A DNA stretch of 64,000 nucleotides, taken from assembly GCF_037076465.1 (NCBI RefSeq), contig NZ_AP028908.1, positions 3,162,001 to 3,226,000 of the forward strand, in the 5' to 3' direction. Position numbers and translations under genes: made by a program. This stretch comes from Pectobacterium araliae (GTDB lineage: Bacteria; Pseudomonadota; Gammaproteobacteria; Enterobacterales; Enterobacteriaceae). Each line of letters starts with the position of its first letter. Position 1 is the stretch's first letter. Below, piece by piece: positions 17,803 through 28,299 of this stretch. The notes beneath the pieces are model-generated. The model saw only the letters and a list, made by a program, of their open reading frames with translations, was not told the origin of the DNA and ran no database searches.

Positions 17803-19056
17803 TTATGCGTAAACCGGGAAGCGGGCGCAGATATCCAGAACTTTTTGCTTCACACGTTCAATGGTCGCTTCGTCGTTGATGTTGTCCAACACATCAGCGA
17901 TCCAACCAGCCAGTTCACGCACTTCTGCTTCTTTAAAGCCGCGACGCGTTGCCGCTGGCGTACCGATACGGATACCGGAAGTCACGAACGGGCTCTTCGG
18001 ATCGTTAGGCACGCTGTTTTTGTTCACGGTGATATTTGCACGACCCAGCGCAGCATCCGCTTCTTTACCGGTCAGGTTTTTGCTAACCAGATCCAGCAGG
18101 AACAGATGGTTGCTGGTCGCGCCGGAAACCACGTTGAAGCCACGTGACAGGAAGACCTCTACCATTGCTTTGGCATTCTTCGCGACCTGCTGCTGATAAA
18201 CCTTGAATTCAGGCTCCATCGCTTCTTTCAGTGCAACCGCTTTACCCGCGATAACGTGCATCAACGGGCCGCCCTGACCGCCAGGGAAAACAGCGGAGTT
18301 CAGCTTTTTATACAACTCTTCGTCGCCGCCTTTCGCCAGAATCAGGCCACCGCGTGGGCCAGCCAGCGTTTTGTGCGTGGTGGTGGTCACGATGTGCGCA
18401 TGAGGAACCGGGTTAGGGTAAACATCTGCGGCAATCAGACCAGCAACGTGTGCCATATCAACAAACAGGTAAGCACCGATGCTGTCAGCAATTTCGCGCA
18501 TCTTCGCCCAGTCAACCACGCCAGAGTAAGCAGAGAAACCGCCGACGATCATTTTTGGCTTGTGCGTACGCGCCAGCTCAGCCATTTCGTCGTAGTCGAT
18601 CTTGCCGCTTTCGTCGATGCCGTAAGGAATGACTTTATACAGTTTACCGGACAGGTTAACCGGAGAACCGTGCGTCAGGTGGCCACCGTGCGCCAGGTTC
18701 ATACCCAGAATGGTGTCGCCCGGTTGCAGCAGCGCGGTGTAAACAGCAAAGTTAGCCTGAGAGCCGGAGTGCGGCTGCACATTGGCATAATCGGCACCGA
18801 ACAGCGCTTTCGCACGGTCGATCGCCAATTGCTCAACGATGTCCACATACTCACAGCCGCCGTAGTAACGTTTGCCCGGATAACCTTCAGCATACTTGTT
18901 CGTCAGCTGAGACCCTTGAGCCTGCATAACGCGTGGGCTGGTGTAGTTTTCTGACGCAATCAGTTCAATGTGCTCTTCCTGACGCACCACTTCTTGCTCC
19001 ATTGCTTGCCACAGGTCGGCATCATAATCGGCAATGTTCATTTCACGCTTTAACAT
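17803..19056 (-). CDS. glyA: GlyA, serine hydroxymethyltransferase
   Basis: GlyA interconverts serine and glycine with tetrahydrofolate, feeding one-carbon units to purine and methionine synthesis. The 417-residue PLP enzyme starts [19 protein letters not shown]. The cofactor lysine lies in [15 protein letters not shown] near residue 229. Other conserved blocks are [12 protein letters not shown] near 54 and [13 protein letters not shown] near 95. It is divergent from hmp, as in E. coli, with a PurR box in the shared upstream region. Confidence 0.97.
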   Translation of the reverse strand: MLKREMNIADYDADLWQAMEQEVVRQEEHIELIASENYTSPRVMQAQGSQLTNKYAEGYPGKRYYGGCEYVDIVEQLAIDRAKALFGADYANVQPHSGSQANFAVYTALLQPGDTILGMNLAHGGHLTHGSPVNLSGKLYKVIPYGIDESGKIDYDEMAELARTHKPKMIVGGFSAYSGVVDWAKMREIADSIGAYLFVDMAHVAGLIAADVYPNPVPHAHIVTTTTHKTLAGPRGGLILAKGGDEELYKKLNSAVFPGGQGGPLMHVIAGKAVALKEAMEPEFKVYQQQVAKNAKAMVEVFLSRGFNVVSGATSNHLFLLDLVSKNLTGKEADAALGRANITVNKNSVPNDPKSPFVTSGIRIGTPAATRRGFKEAEVRELAGWIADVLDNINDEATIERVKQKVLDICARFPVYA

Positions 19057-19192
19057 CCGGATCTCCTGACTCAGCTAACATAAATATACTGGAAATTGAT
19101 GGCCCATTTGGGAATTGGCCTACCCTCTTGGGGAATGACGTATAGTGTAAACCGTTTTTCCCTCATGAAGATAGGTCTTGACAGAGGTTTTT

Positions 19193-19208
19193 ACGCAAAC
19201 GATTAGCT
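19193..19208 (-). promoter_or_regulatory. PurR box of glyA
   Basis: ACGCAAACGATTAGCT matches the PurR consensus (ANGCAANCGNTTNCNT) with one mismatch. It is placed in the glyA-hmp divergent region, about 140 bases upstream of the glyA start. Regulation of glyA by PurR is known in E. coli. Confidence 0.65.
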
Positions 19209-19363
19209 ACAGGCAGCGCAAGGCTTCAGCAAATATAAGTTGTGTCGCGACAAACGGATTTTTCTTCATTCTCATCCTGCTATTTCTTCATGTTATTCCC
19301 TCTTACCCACGCTAAAAACCCCTACCTCCAAAAAGGTAATTTACAGCGACAGACAAACCCAAT

Positions 19364-19386
19364 AAGATGCATTAAAAATACAACTT
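19364..19386 (+). promoter_or_regulatory. NsrR operator of hmp
   Basis: The 23-base site begins AAGATGCATT and ends AATACAACTT, an imperfect 11-1-11 inverted repeat. It differs from the well-known E. coli hmp operator at only two positions as I recall it. It lies 32 bases before the hmp start. NsrR senses nitric oxide through an Fe-S cluster and would repress hmp in its absence. Confidence 0.8.
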
Positions 19387-19417
19387 ATAAATTAAAACCA
19401 ATAAATAAGGAGTCACC

Positions 19418-20608
19418 ATGCTGGATAACCAGACTATCGCCATCGTTAAATCGACCATTCCTCTGCTGGCGGAAACCGGCCCAAAACTGACCGCGCATTT
19501 TTACGATCGCATGTTTACGCATAATCCAGAGCTTAAAGATATTTTCAACATGAGCAACCAACGCAATGGCGATCAGCGGGAGGCGCTGTTCAACGCGATT
19601 TGTGCTTATGCAACGAATATTGAAAACCTGGCCGCGCTGCTGCCTGCGGTTGAGCGCATCGCCCAGAAGCATGCCAGTTTTAACATTCAGGCCGATCAGT
19701 ATCAGATTGTGGGTAATCACTTATTGGCAACGCTGGATGAATTGTTTAGCCCCGGTAAGGACGTGCTGGATGCCTGGGGTAAAGCCTATGGCGTACTGGC
19801 TAGTGTCTTCATCCAATGCGAAGGCGATATCTACCGCAGCACCGCAGCAAAAAACGGCGGCTGGAGCGGTGTGCGACCTTTCCGTATTGTGAAAAAGCAG
19901 CCGCAAAGTTCAGTGATTACCAGCTTCACACTGGAACCCACCGACGACCAGCCTATTGCTGATTTTCAGCCGGGCCAATATCTGGCGGTTTACATCAAGC
20001 ATGACAGTTTTGCCAATCAGGAAATTCGCCAATATTCTCTGACCCATGCACCGAATGGAAAGTCTTATCGGATTGCAGTTAAACGTGAATCACAAGGCGC
20101 TGTTTCCGGCTATCTGCATGATACCGCTCGTGAAGGCGATATCATCCATCTGGCCGCTCCGCATGGCGACTTCTTCCTTGATATTCCCACTACCACACCG
20201 GTTGCTCTGATTTCAGGTGGCGTAGGGCAAACACCGATGCTGGGCATGCTACATACGCTAAAACAGCAAGGCCACCAGGCTAAAGTATTATGGCTGCACG
20301 CGGCAGAAAACGGCGCAACGCATGCGTTTGCTGATGAGATAGAACAGACGGGGCAAGCGCTGCCGCAGTTTCAGCACCACATCTGGTATCGGGTGCCACA
20401 GCAGACCGATCGCCCAGGCGAAGATTATCATCACAACGGGCTGATGCAGTTGGCTTTGCTAAAAGAGGAATTGACCACACCAGATATGCACTATTACCTG
20501 TGCGGTCCTGTAGTTTTCATGCAGTTCATCGCACAGCAGTTGCTGGCAATCGGCACCCCGGCTGAGCAACTGCATTATGAATGTTTTGGTCCGCATAAAG
20601 TTGTCTAA
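19418..20608 (+). CDS. hmp: Hmp, flavohemoprotein nitric oxide dioxygenase
   Basis: Hmp converts nitric oxide and oxygen to nitrate using NAD(P)H, protecting the cell from nitrosative stress such as plant-derived NO. The 396-residue protein has an N-terminal globin domain with Y29 and the proximal haem histidine H85 (AQKHASF). An FAD domain follows ([13 protein letters not shown] near 205-217) and then an NAD domain ([14 protein letters not shown] near 268). AAGGAG stands eight bases before the start. An NsrR operator precedes it. Confidence 0.96.
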   Translation: MLDNQTIAIVKSTIPLLAETGPKLTAHFYDRMFTHNPELKDIFNMSNQRNGDQREALFNAICAYATNIENLAALLPAVERIAQKHASFNIQADQYQIVGNHLLATLDELFSPGKDVLDAWGKAYGVLASVFIQCEGDIYRSTAAKNGGWSGVRPFRIVKKQPQSSVITSFTLEPTDDQPIADFQPGQYLAVYIKHDSFANQEIRQYSLTHAPNGKSYRIAVKRESQGAVSGYLHDTAREGDIIHLAAPHGDFFLDIPTTTPVALISGGVGQTPMLGMLHTLKQQGHQAKVLWLHAAENGATHAFADEIEQTGQALPQFQHHIWYRVPQQTDRPGEDYHHNGLMQLALLKEELTTPDMHYYLCGPVVFMQFIAQQLLAIGTPAEQLHYECFGPHKVV

Positions 20609-20633
20609 CCCTCATTGATAACGGATCAAACCC

Positions 20634-20660
20634 AAAGGTCGCTTTTTGCGGCCTTTTTTT
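20634..20660 (+). terminator. hmp intrinsic terminator
   Basis: AAAGGTCGC and GCGGCCTTT form a near-perfect stem around TTTTT, followed by further T residues. It starts about 25 bases after the hmp stop. Confidence 0.85.
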
Positions 20661-20770
20661 CGTCTACCAAAACACCGCCGTCCCAGAAACACTTTAGCGA
20701 TCACAATTTTATATGCCGATACACGGGTACTCCGCTAAAAAAGAGGTGGGTCACAAAAAAACAGACATTA

Positions 20771-20791
20771 TTAAAATAACATTTCATTTTT
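20771..20791 (+). promoter_or_regulatory. Possible KdgR half-matching operator upstream of paeY
   Basis: TTAAAATAACATTTCATTTTT has a good right half (ATTTCATTT) for the KdgR pectinolysis repressor, but only about five of eight matches in the left arm. It lies about 190 bases before paeY in an AT-rich region with no gene (20661-20980). KdgR control of paeY and pemA is known in Dickeya; this site itself is a weak candidate. Confidence 0.3.
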
Positions 20792-20980
20792 AATGAATGA
20801 TTATTTCATCAAAAGAACCTGCGTTTAGGCATCGCCCTTGAATCAGCTTGGGTGCACAATAAAAGCGCCGATGTTCTCTCTAAAGGCCGTGACAAGAACG
20901 CTAAAAAACAACGTTCTTTCTTTGATAACACTTGGGTTCATTAACCGTTTTCGATTAACCAACAAGGGATATGTTTGACC

Positions 20981-22639
20981 ATGGCAAAACGTTTTTCAGA
21001 AAGTATGGCTTTAGCGTTGATACTTTCCGCCCCTTTCACATTCGTACACGCTAAAGCTCCCGCCGCTGCACACCAGACCGCCGCACCAGAGAGCGCTAAA
21101 TTGCTGTCAGGTTCAACGCTAGGTGAAAAAACGGGGTTATCCGGTAGTGTCACTGCACGGGATATTCATCTCCCCGCCACCATCATTATCAGAGACCAAC
21201 AGGGCCAGAAGCGGCAAACGCAGACCGATGAGCAAGGGACATATCACCTTGATGTTTCAGGTCTCACGCCCCCGTTACGAGTTTTAGCCATTGAATCCGG
21301 TGGTAATAACTGCCTGCTAAATAATATTTCCCGTGCAATCTGCCTGTCTGCCGTCGCACCTTCACTGCATGACGGTAAAGAAAATATCGCCAATATCAAC
21401 CCACTGACCGACCGCATTACCTCAGATATCGCGGTAGCAGCGGGTTACATCGGCCCACAGCAGCTCACCGACGACACGGCCTCACCAACGCTGGATGCCG
21501 CGGCATGGAAAACCGCCTACACCGATTTTCATGCTGGTTTTAATGGTGCGCTAAAACAGGTTGGTATCAGCGCCCCCGCGCGTTTCGATCCCCTAACCTA
21601 TCCCGCAGGCCAGCAGGACGCCGTCACCAAAATCGTCAACGTCATTAACCATAACCGCAATTATCACAACAATACGGGCTACTCCGGCCATACCGTGCTG
21701 ACCGACAGCGCATTTCACCCGATTGTCGGCCTGAATGATAAAGGCGACTATGAACCGTTAGATTATCGCTCTGCCCGCCAAAGCCTGGATGACATCCAGA
21801 AAGCACAAACCCGTATTTTCCTCGTTGGCGATTCAACCGCAGCCACTTATGAAAAAATACGCTTCCCACGTATGGGATGGGGCCAGGTTTTTGAACAACA
21901 GTTCAGTAAAAACAGCAGCGTGAAAGTCGTCAATGGTACGCGTGCAGGACGCAGCTCACGCGACTATTTTTACGAGGGCTGGTTCCGCCAGATGCAGCCA
22001 TTGATGAAGGAAGGTGACTTTCTATTTATACAAATGGGACACAACGATCAAAATTGCAACGGTGCAAAAGAAATACGCGGCCCTGCTGATGTTGCGAATC
22101 TGTGTACTTATCCGAATGATGCTGCTGGGAAAAAACAGGCACCGCAGGGGAAAGCCGATATGTCATTCCAGACATCACTGGAACGCTACATCACTTTCGC
22201 TCGTCAACACAAACTCACGCCGGTTCTGCTAACCCCGACCACTCGAGTGAAAACGGCTGAGGGGAAAAACGGCACACCTGCCGTACATAGCCACTTCACC
22301 AAACAAAATGCGGACAACGGCTATGCCTTCGTCGGCGATTACAGCCAGACCATCAAGGACACCGCAGAGGATAACAAGGTCATTTTGCTGGATGTTGAGC
22401 CCGCCACCATTGCATTGGCAAATCAGGGCAACAGCAACCATTGGAAACAATACTGGCTGGTGATCGACCCCAAAAAATATCCTTACTATCGCGATCAGGC
22501 AGGTAGCTTGAGCAAACCAGACACCACCCATTTCCAGCAAAAAGGCGCTATTGCCGTGGCAGGGATTGTCGCTAACGCCATTCGACAGGAACCGGCTTTA
22601 GCAGCTCTGGCGGAGAAAACCGTCAGCAAGCATAAGTAG
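20981..22639 (+). CDS. paeY: PaeY-like pectin acetylesterase
   Basis: This enzyme removes acetyl groups from pectin and so aids pectate lyases. The 552-residue protein starts at the ATG at 20981 (MAKRFSESMALALILS); a TTG two codons earlier is the only alternative. A signal peptide ends at FVHA. An N-terminal carboxypeptidase-regulatory-like domain spans about 35-110. The SGNH esterase domain follows, with GDST near 283, QMGHNDQ near 353 and the catalytic DTTHF near 514. The length is close to Dickeya PaeY. pemA follows 101 bases downstream. Confidence 0.88.
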   Translation: MAKRFSESMALALILSAPFTFVHAKAPAAAHQTAAPESAKLLSGSTLGEKTGLSGSVTARDIHLPATIIIRDQQGQKRQTQTDEQGTYHLDVSGLTPPLRVLAIESGGNNCLLNNISRAICLSAVAPSLHDGKENIANINPLTDRITSDIAVAAGYIGPQQLTDDTASPTLDAAAWKTAYTDFHAGFNGALKQVGISAPARFDPLTYPAGQQDAVTKIVNVINHNRNYHNNTGYSGHTVLTDSAFHPIVGLNDKGDYEPLDYRSARQSLDDIQKAQTRIFLVGDSTAATYEKIRFPRMGWGQVFEQQFSKNSSVKVVNGTRAGRSSRDYFYEGWFRQMQPLMKEGDFLFIQMGHNDQNCNGAKEIRGPADVANLCTYPNDAAGKKQAPQGKADMSFQTSLERYITFARQHKLTPVLLTPTTRVKTAEGKNGTPAVHSHFTKQNADNGYAFVGDYSQTIKDTAEDNKVILLDVEPATIALANQGNSNHWKQYWLVIDPKKYPYYRDQAGSLSKPDTTHFQQKGAIAVAGIVANAIRQEPALAALAEKTVSKHK

Positions 22640-22671
22640 TTATCAGTCAGACAAAACGATAAGACAGAACC

Positions 22672-22697
22672 GCGCGCGGCGTTATTTAGCCGCGCGT
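22672..22697 (+). other. Strong hairpin between paeY and pemA
   Basis: CGCGCGGC (22673-22680) pairs perfectly with GCCGCGCG (22689-22696) around GTTATTTA. There is no T-run after it, so it is better read as a processing or partial attenuation element than as a full terminator. Confidence 0.5.
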
Positions 22698-22740
22698 TAT
22701 AGACCTTCCTCTTTCCCTTACCGATTACAGGACTCTGGAC

Positions 22741-23847
22741 ATGATAAACGCCTCACACCTCTGCAAAACGCTGACCTTGGCCATGTTAATTTCCTCACCC
22801 TGGGCGTTAGCACAGGTTGCCGACTATAATGCGCTGGTTTCCGCCAATGCAACGGACGCCAAGGCCTACAAATCCATTACTGAAGCGATTGCCAGCGCCC
22901 CGGCAGACAGTTCCCCGTTTGTTATCTATGTGAAAAATGGCGTATACCACGAACGCCTCACCATTACGCGCCCCAATATCCATCTACAGGGCGAAAGCCG
23001 TGACGGCACCGTGATCACCGCAACCACCGCGGCGGGGATGCTCAAACCCGATGGCAGTAAATGGGGAACCTATGGCAGCAACACGGTAAAAGTTGATGCC
23101 CCCGATTTCAGCGCCCGTTCACTGACCATCAGCAACGATTTCGATTACCCTGCCAATCAGGCCAAAGCCAATGATGACGCGACCAAATTAAAAGATTCGC
23201 AGGCCGTAGCACTATTAGTTGCCGAAAACAGCGATCGGGCGTGGTTCCATGATGTCAGTCTGACTGGCTATCAGGACACGCTATATGTGAAAGGTGGTCG
23301 CAGCTTCTTCTCAAAATGCCGTATCAGCGGCACCGTTGATTTTATCTTTGGCAACGGCACTGCGCTGTTTGACGATTGTGACATCGTCGCCCGTAATCGT
23401 ACCGACGTGAAAGATCAACCACTTGGCTACCTCACCGCCCCCAGCACTGACATTAAGCAAAAATATGGTTTGGTCATTATTAATAGTCGGGTGATTAAAG
23501 AGAAAGATGTGCCCGCCAAAAGCTATGGTCTGGGTCGTCCATGGCACCCAACAACCACCTTTGAAGATGGTCGTTATGCCGATCCTAACGCCATCGGCCA
23601 GACCGTTTTCCTGAACACCAGCATGGACGACCACATCTATGGCTGGGACAAAATGTCAGGCAAAGATAAACAAGGTGAAAAAATCTGGTTCCACCCGCAG
23701 GACTCGCGCTTTTTCGAGTATAAATCCAGCGGTTCAGGGGCAGAGAAAAACGATCAGCGCCGTCAGTTGAGCGAGGCGGAAGCGGCAGAATACACCGCTG
23801 ATAAAGTATTAGCGGGCTGGGTTCCTACTGCACCTAAAGGGAAGTAA
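22741..23847 (+). CDS. pemA: PemA, secreted pectin methylesterase
   Basis: PemA de-esterifies pectin to pectate and methanol, preparing it for pectate lyases. The 368-residue protein has a signal peptide (MINASHLCKTLTLAMLISSPWALA) followed by QVADYNALVSA. It is a right-handed beta-helix esterase of family CE8. Catalytic motifs are GYQDTLY near 176-182, GTVDFIFGNG near 197-206 and LGRPW near 264-268, giving the two aspartates and the arginine of the active site. Export is presumably by the type II system, which is not in this window. AGGA stands before the start. Confidence 0.95.
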   Translation: MINASHLCKTLTLAMLISSPWALAQVADYNALVSANATDAKAYKSITEAIASAPADSSPFVIYVKNGVYHERLTITRPNIHLQGESRDGTVITATTAAGMLKPDGSKWGTYGSNTVKVDAPDFSARSLTISNDFDYPANQAKANDDATKLKDSQAVALLVAENSDRAWFHDVSLTGYQDTLYVKGGRSFFSKCRISGTVDFIFGNGTALFDDCDIVARNRTDVKDQPLGYLTAPSTDIKQKYGLVIINSRVIKEKDVPAKSYGLGRPWHPTTTFEDGRYADPNAIGQTVFLNTSMDDHIYGWDKMSGKDKQGEKIWFHPQDSRFFEYKSSGSGAEKNDQRRQLSEAEAAEYTADKVLAGWVPTAPKGK

Positions 23848-23854
23848 ATATGAC

Positions 23855-23881
23855 GAAGCCAGCCTTTATCAGGCTGGCTTC
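23855..23881. terminator. Hairpin after pemA
   Basis: GAAGCCAGCCT (23855-23865) and AGGCTGGCTTC (23871-23881) form a perfect 11-base stem with a five-base loop, seven bases after the pemA stop. The T-run is weak (TATACTCGT), but position and stem strength fit a terminator between the convergent pemA and glnB. Confidence 0.7.
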
Positions 23882-23975
23882 TATACTCGTCCTACTTCAA
23901 GTTGCATGTGCGTTGGCTGCATGAAACGAGAATTATGTAGAGCATAAACGGAGTTGGCAGGGTGAAGCGAAACGA

Positions 23976-24329
<354 letters not shown>

Positions 24330-24485
24330 TTATCTATGTTGCGGCCAAAGCCGAGCATCAGCAAATAAACAGCATGTCAGAACTCAGGCGGACAATCTAT
24401 ATCTTCATACTTCAAGCTACTGGTGAATTGTGGGCATTTATCCACACCACACTGCATTACAGGCGTCCTACCTGCGCTCTCAGCG

Positions 24486-25823
24486 CTAATCTTTAAAATC
24501 GTTGGCATCTAGTTCGTGCCGACCCAACAGTTTATAAAATTCCGTTCGATTACGCCCGGCCATTCGCGCAGCCTGCGTCACGTTACCTTTTGCGATCTGT
24601 AGTAGTTTTCGCAAATAGTTAAGTTCAAACTGATGGCGCGCTTCAACAAACGTCGGCAGCGCGGTATTTTCACCTTCCAGTGCCTGTTCAACCAGGGCAT
24701 CGCTGATTACCGGCGCGCTGGTTAACGCCACACACTGTTCGATGACATTCACCAACTGACGCACGTTACCCGGCCAACTTGCCGTCATCAAGCGCTTCAT
24801 CGCATCCGTTGAAAAGGTGCGCACAAAAGGCTTGTGACGATTGGCGGATTCACGCAACAGATGGTTTGCCAACAGCGGAATATCCTCAGCACGCTCATGC
24901 AGCGCTGGCAGCTTCATATTCACCACGTTGAGCCGATAATACAGATCTTCACGGAATTCGTTTTTTTCCATCGCCTTCGGCAAATCACGGTGCGTGGCGG
25001 AAATAATCCTCACGTCGATGTCCAGATCGCGATTACTCCCCAGCGGGCGGACTTTTCGTTCCTGTAAAACACGTAGCAGCTTAACCTGTAAAGACAGCGG
25101 CATATCGCCAATTTCATCTAAAAACAGCGTACCGCCTTCTGCCGCCTGAAAAAGCCCTTCACGGCTGCTAACCGCCCCCGTAAAGGCCCCTTTCGCATGG
25201 CCAAACAACTCCGACTCCAGCAGCGGTTCCGGCAACGCGCCGCAGTTAATCGCGATAAATGCTTTCTTCGCACGCGGGCTTGCCGCATGAATCGCCTGAG
25301 CCAGCACCTCCTTCCCGGTTCCGCTCTGACCGTTAATCAGCACGCTAACATCCGACTGCGCGACCATTCTGGCCTGTTCCAGTAGACGTAACATAATAAG
25401 ACTGCGCGTCACGATGGTTTCACGCCAGCTTTCATCGCCCGCCGGAGCGGACAATGCCAGCGCTTCGTCTATCGCTTTGTAGAGCGCATCACGGTCGACG
25501 GGCTTCGTCAGAAAGCTAAATACGCCCTGTTGCGTCGCCGCTACCGCATCGGGAATGGAACCGTGAGCGGTTAAAATAATCACCGGCATCCCCGGCTGAT
25601 AGCGCTGGATTTCGGAAAACAGCGCCATGCCATCCATTTCATCCATACGAAGGTCGCTGATCACCAGATCGAACGTCTCGCGCGTTAACAGCCGCAGCGC
25701 CTCCTGGCCGCTCTCCGCCGTCATCACGCTAAACCCTTCGCTGGTCAGGCGCATTCCCAACAGCTTCAGCAGGCTGGGGTCATCATCCACGAGCAACAAA
25801 CTCGCCGTTTTTCGGGCTGTCAT
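24486..25823 (-). CDS. glrR: GlrR (QseF), sigma-54-dependent response regulator
   Basis: GlrR is phosphorylated by GlrK and activates the sigma-54 promoter of glmY. The 445-residue protein has a receiver domain with phosphoacceptor D57 (VISDLRMDEMDG). An AAA+ domain follows with Walker A GQSGTGKE near 167 and the sigma-54-contacting GAFTGA loop (LFGHAKGAFTGAV) near 210. The C-terminal Fis-type helix-turn-helix reads GNVTQAARMAGRNRTEFYKLL. Its start overlaps the qseG stop (25820-25823). Three sites of the type it binds are present at 28661-28773. Confidence 0.95.
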   Translation of the reverse strand: MTARKTASLLLVDDDPSLLKLLGMRLTSEGFSVMTAESGQEALRLLTRETFDLVISDLRMDEMDGMALFSEIQRYQPGMPVIILTAHGSIPDAVAATQQGVFSFLTKPVDRDALYKAIDEALALSAPAGDESWRETIVTRSLIMLRLLEQARMVAQSDVSVLINGQSGTGKEVLAQAIHAASPRAKKAFIAINCGALPEPLLESELFGHAKGAFTGAVSSREGLFQAAEGGTLFLDEIGDMPLSLQVKLLRVLQERKVRPLGSNRDLDIDVRIISATHRDLPKAMEKNEFREDLYYRLNVVNMKLPALHERAEDIPLLANHLLRESANRHKPFVRTFSTDAMKRLMTASWPGNVRQLVNVIEQCVALTSAPVISDALVEQALEGENTALPTFVEARHQFELNYLRKLLQIAKGNVTQAARMAGRNRTEFYKLLGRHELDANDFKD

Positions 25824-26653
25824 TGTCTTGTTGATTCCTTCGTCGTCGATTTGTCCGTATGTGATTCAATTGGCGGCGTATAGGTGTCATCCGCATCAAC
25901 GGGCTCATTTCTGGGTTTCGTGGCCGAATTGCGTGGACTATCTCTATTTGCCCCCGCACTACCACGGTGATCGGCATCGTTATCCGGCATTTCCCCTGAC
26001 AACTGCTTACGGGATGATAGTTGACGCTCAATATCCGTCAGGTTTTCCAGTTTCTGCGTGGTTGTCTCTAACTGGTATTGCAGGTGATTTTGCTGCACGC
26101 GTAGGGTGTCTAGCTGCTTGTCGCTGGATTCCTGTAAACGTTTATAGCGTAGGCGTTCATCCGATAGCGCCAGAAATAGCGTTTGCCTATCACGCCAGGT
26201 TTGCATCAGCGGACGCAGCGCCGCAGGGAAAGCCAGACGATATAAATTGATTTGTTCCAGCACCTGACGGCGTTCAACCTGAGTAATACCGGCATTATCC
26301 AGTAAAATACCCTGCTTAAACGCATTTTCCCAGCTATCGCCCGCGACTTGCTCAGCTTCTTCACGAGCCTGAAACTGCGTCAGACGTCCTGCACAATCCA
26401 TCGCCCGCAACCAATAAAGCGCGTTGTTCATGGACTCGCGATCGTCTATCTGCCACAAATGCTCACATTGCGCGATACGGAAATCGGCAACCTGCTCTTT
26501 CGGCGGTGTACCTTCTGTTTCCAGCAATGTAGTACCGCTGTTCACATAACTATTGCACGCCGCCAAAACAAGCGACGACGACAGTAGCACCGCCTTCAAC
26601 AGACAGGAGAATCGTCTCTTCACCAACCATCCCTTCATAAACCCTGCATTCAT
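25820..26653 (-). CDS. qseG: QseG, outer-membrane lipoprotein of the glr operon
   Basis: QseG is a lipoprotein encoded between glrK and glrR, reported in E. coli to interact with the sensor kinase. This version has up to 277 residues, longer than the 237 of E. coli. A lipobox LVLAAC ends the signal peptide near residue 33. The conserved part includes NALYWLRAMDCAGRL and SWENAFKQGILL. A coiled-coil segment with QLETTTQKLENLTDIERQL is also present. The C terminus is low-complexity and rich in S, T, D and P. Two in-frame starts exist (26653 and 26638); which is used is not clear. Confidence 0.88.
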   Translation of the reverse strand: MNAGFMKGWLVKRRFSCLLKAVLLSSSLVLAACNSYVNSGTTLLETEGTPPKEQVADFRIAQCEHLWQIDDRESMNNALYWLRAMDCAGRLTQFQAREEAEQVAGDSWENAFKQGILLDNAGITQVERRQVLEQINLYRLAFPAALRPLMQTWRDRQTLFLALSDERLRYKRLQESSDKQLDTLRVQQNHLQYQLETTTQKLENLTDIERQLSSRKQLSGEMPDNDADHRGSAGANRDSPRNSATKPRNEPVDADDTYTPPIESHTDKSTTKESTRQ

Positions 26654-26688
26654 TATCTATTCATTCTCGGACTTTATTCATTATCGGA

Positions 26689-28125
26689 CTATTCGTTATC
26701 GGACAATAAGGGCAGTTCGATGCGGAAACACACGTCAGCATAGTCCACGGTAATTAAACTAAGCTCACCACGCATACGACGGATGCAATCGCGCGCAATA
26801 CTCAGACCAAGCCCGCTGCCCTTTACCGCGCCACGACGCTGATGGCTTCCCTGATAAAAGGGCTCAAAAATCATGCTCCGCTCGGCATCAGGAATGGGCG
26901 TACCACTGTTGGCAACATCAATCTGAACGCGATTGCCAACCTGACGGCTATAAATCCAAATGTTACCGGATTCCTTACCGTAGTGCACCGCATTGGAATA
27001 GAGATTATCAATCACTCGCATCAACAGCGTCGTCTCCGCCCAGCAGTGCCCAACGGCCAGCGCTACATCGGTATGAATCAACTTGGCGCGAGCGGGGAGA
27101 CTGTGCGATGACACAACAATATCGACGATCTCTTCGAGTTCAACCCGCTCCAACTCGGTCGGTGTATCTGCCAGTTTGCGGTTATAGTCCAGCAGTTGGT
27201 CGATCAACTGTAACAGGTGGCGACTGCTGCTATCGAGAATAGCGACCACCTCCTTCTGGTCGGCAGTCAGTGGGCCAACGACTTCATCGGCCAGCAGTTC
27301 GGTGCCTTCTCGCAGGCTGGCCAGCGGCGTCTTGAGCTCATGGGAAATGTGACGTAAGAACTCATGTCGTTGTGACTCCAGCCAGGACAGACGCTCACTC
27401 AGCCAGATAATGCGCTGCGCCAGCGTCCGAATCTCACGCGGGCCTTTGAACGTGCTGGTGTTCCCCAGCGAACGGCCTTCACCAAGGCGGTTAATCATCC
27501 GCTCTACGCCATTAACTGGGCCAATAATCATCCGCGTAAAGAGAGCGACCAGCAGTACGCTGACCAGAAACAAGAGCAACGCCTGCCAACCAAAGAACTG
27601 GCCGCGTTCGGAAATAGCCTGTTGAAGCTGTTGCCCGCGAGAGAAAACGACGTCACGCGTCACCTGCACCATCTGTCCGTTAGCGCGAGAGAACCCTTCC
27701 AGCAGGCTGGACGCCGTTTGTTCCGGGCCACTGTTATGACAGCGAATGTCGCCGAGCTGAGTCAGGAGTTGACGTAACGTCTGGTAATAACGGGGATCGG
27801 GAAGCACCCGTGCATGGGAGTCAAGCATTTGCGAATACTGTTTACGCTGGTTCTGGTAGAGCGTCGCCAGCGTCTGATCGTCTAATACGCAGTATTGCCG
27901 GTAGCTACGCTCCATCGCCAGCGCGACGCTGGTCATCGCTTCACTGCGGCGGGCATCCGCCAGCGTCGTTCGGTTAATCTCCGCAGCCTGTTCGCTCAGC
28001 ATGTTCAGGCTTTGATAAGCCTGATAGGCCAGGACCAATAGCGGCAGCAAAACCAGCAAGAACGCCATAATCACTAATTGCCGCAGGGAACGCGGGAATA
28101 AACGCCATCGTTTCAAAGAAATCAT
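26689..28125 (-). CDS. glrK: GlrK (QseE), sensor histidine kinase
   Basis: GlrK is the membrane kinase that phosphorylates GlrR. The 478-residue protein starts at the ATG at 28123-28125 (MISLKRWRLFPRSLRQLV), close to the E. coli start. The frame is open 79 codons further but that part runs through the glmY region. Membrane segments lie at about 17-38 and 190-210. HAMP follows, then the H-box HISHELKTPLASLREG near 270. The ATPase domain has N-box NLYSNAVHYG and G-box GSGLGLSIARD. qseG follows 35 bases downstream. Confidence 0.94.
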   Translation of the reverse strand: MISLKRWRLFPRSLRQLVIMAFLLVLLPLLVLAYQAYQSLNMLSEQAAEINRTTLADARRSEAMTSVALAMERSYRQYCVLDDQTLATLYQNQRKQYSQMLDSHARVLPDPRYYQTLRQLLTQLGDIRCHNSGPEQTASSLLEGFSRANGQMVQVTRDVVFSRGQQLQQAISERGQFFGWQALLLFLVSVLLVALFTRMIIGPVNGVERMINRLGEGRSLGNTSTFKGPREIRTLAQRIIWLSERLSWLESQRHEFLRHISHELKTPLASLREGTELLADEVVGPLTADQKEVVAILDSSSRHLLQLIDQLLDYNRKLADTPTELERVELEEIVDIVVSSHSLPARAKLIHTDVALAVGHCWAETTLLMRVIDNLYSNAVHYGKESGNIWIYSRQVGNRVQIDVANSGTPIPDAERSMIFEPFYQGSHQRRGAVKGSGLGLSIARDCIRRMRGELSLITVDYADVCFRIELPLLSDNE

Positions 28126-28299
28126 CTCGTTACCTATCGAATCCGATCTGATGCTAACTGAGTCTGATAAAAGTTCAACGTTTTCCCTTACGGCATGCGC
28201 AACGCTTCGCAATACGGCATGAATACCCATGTAACGTCGTAAAACGTAACGCTGTAAAAAGCAACCAGGGGAGATTCTTTGGGGGAGGTGGCGGGTATG

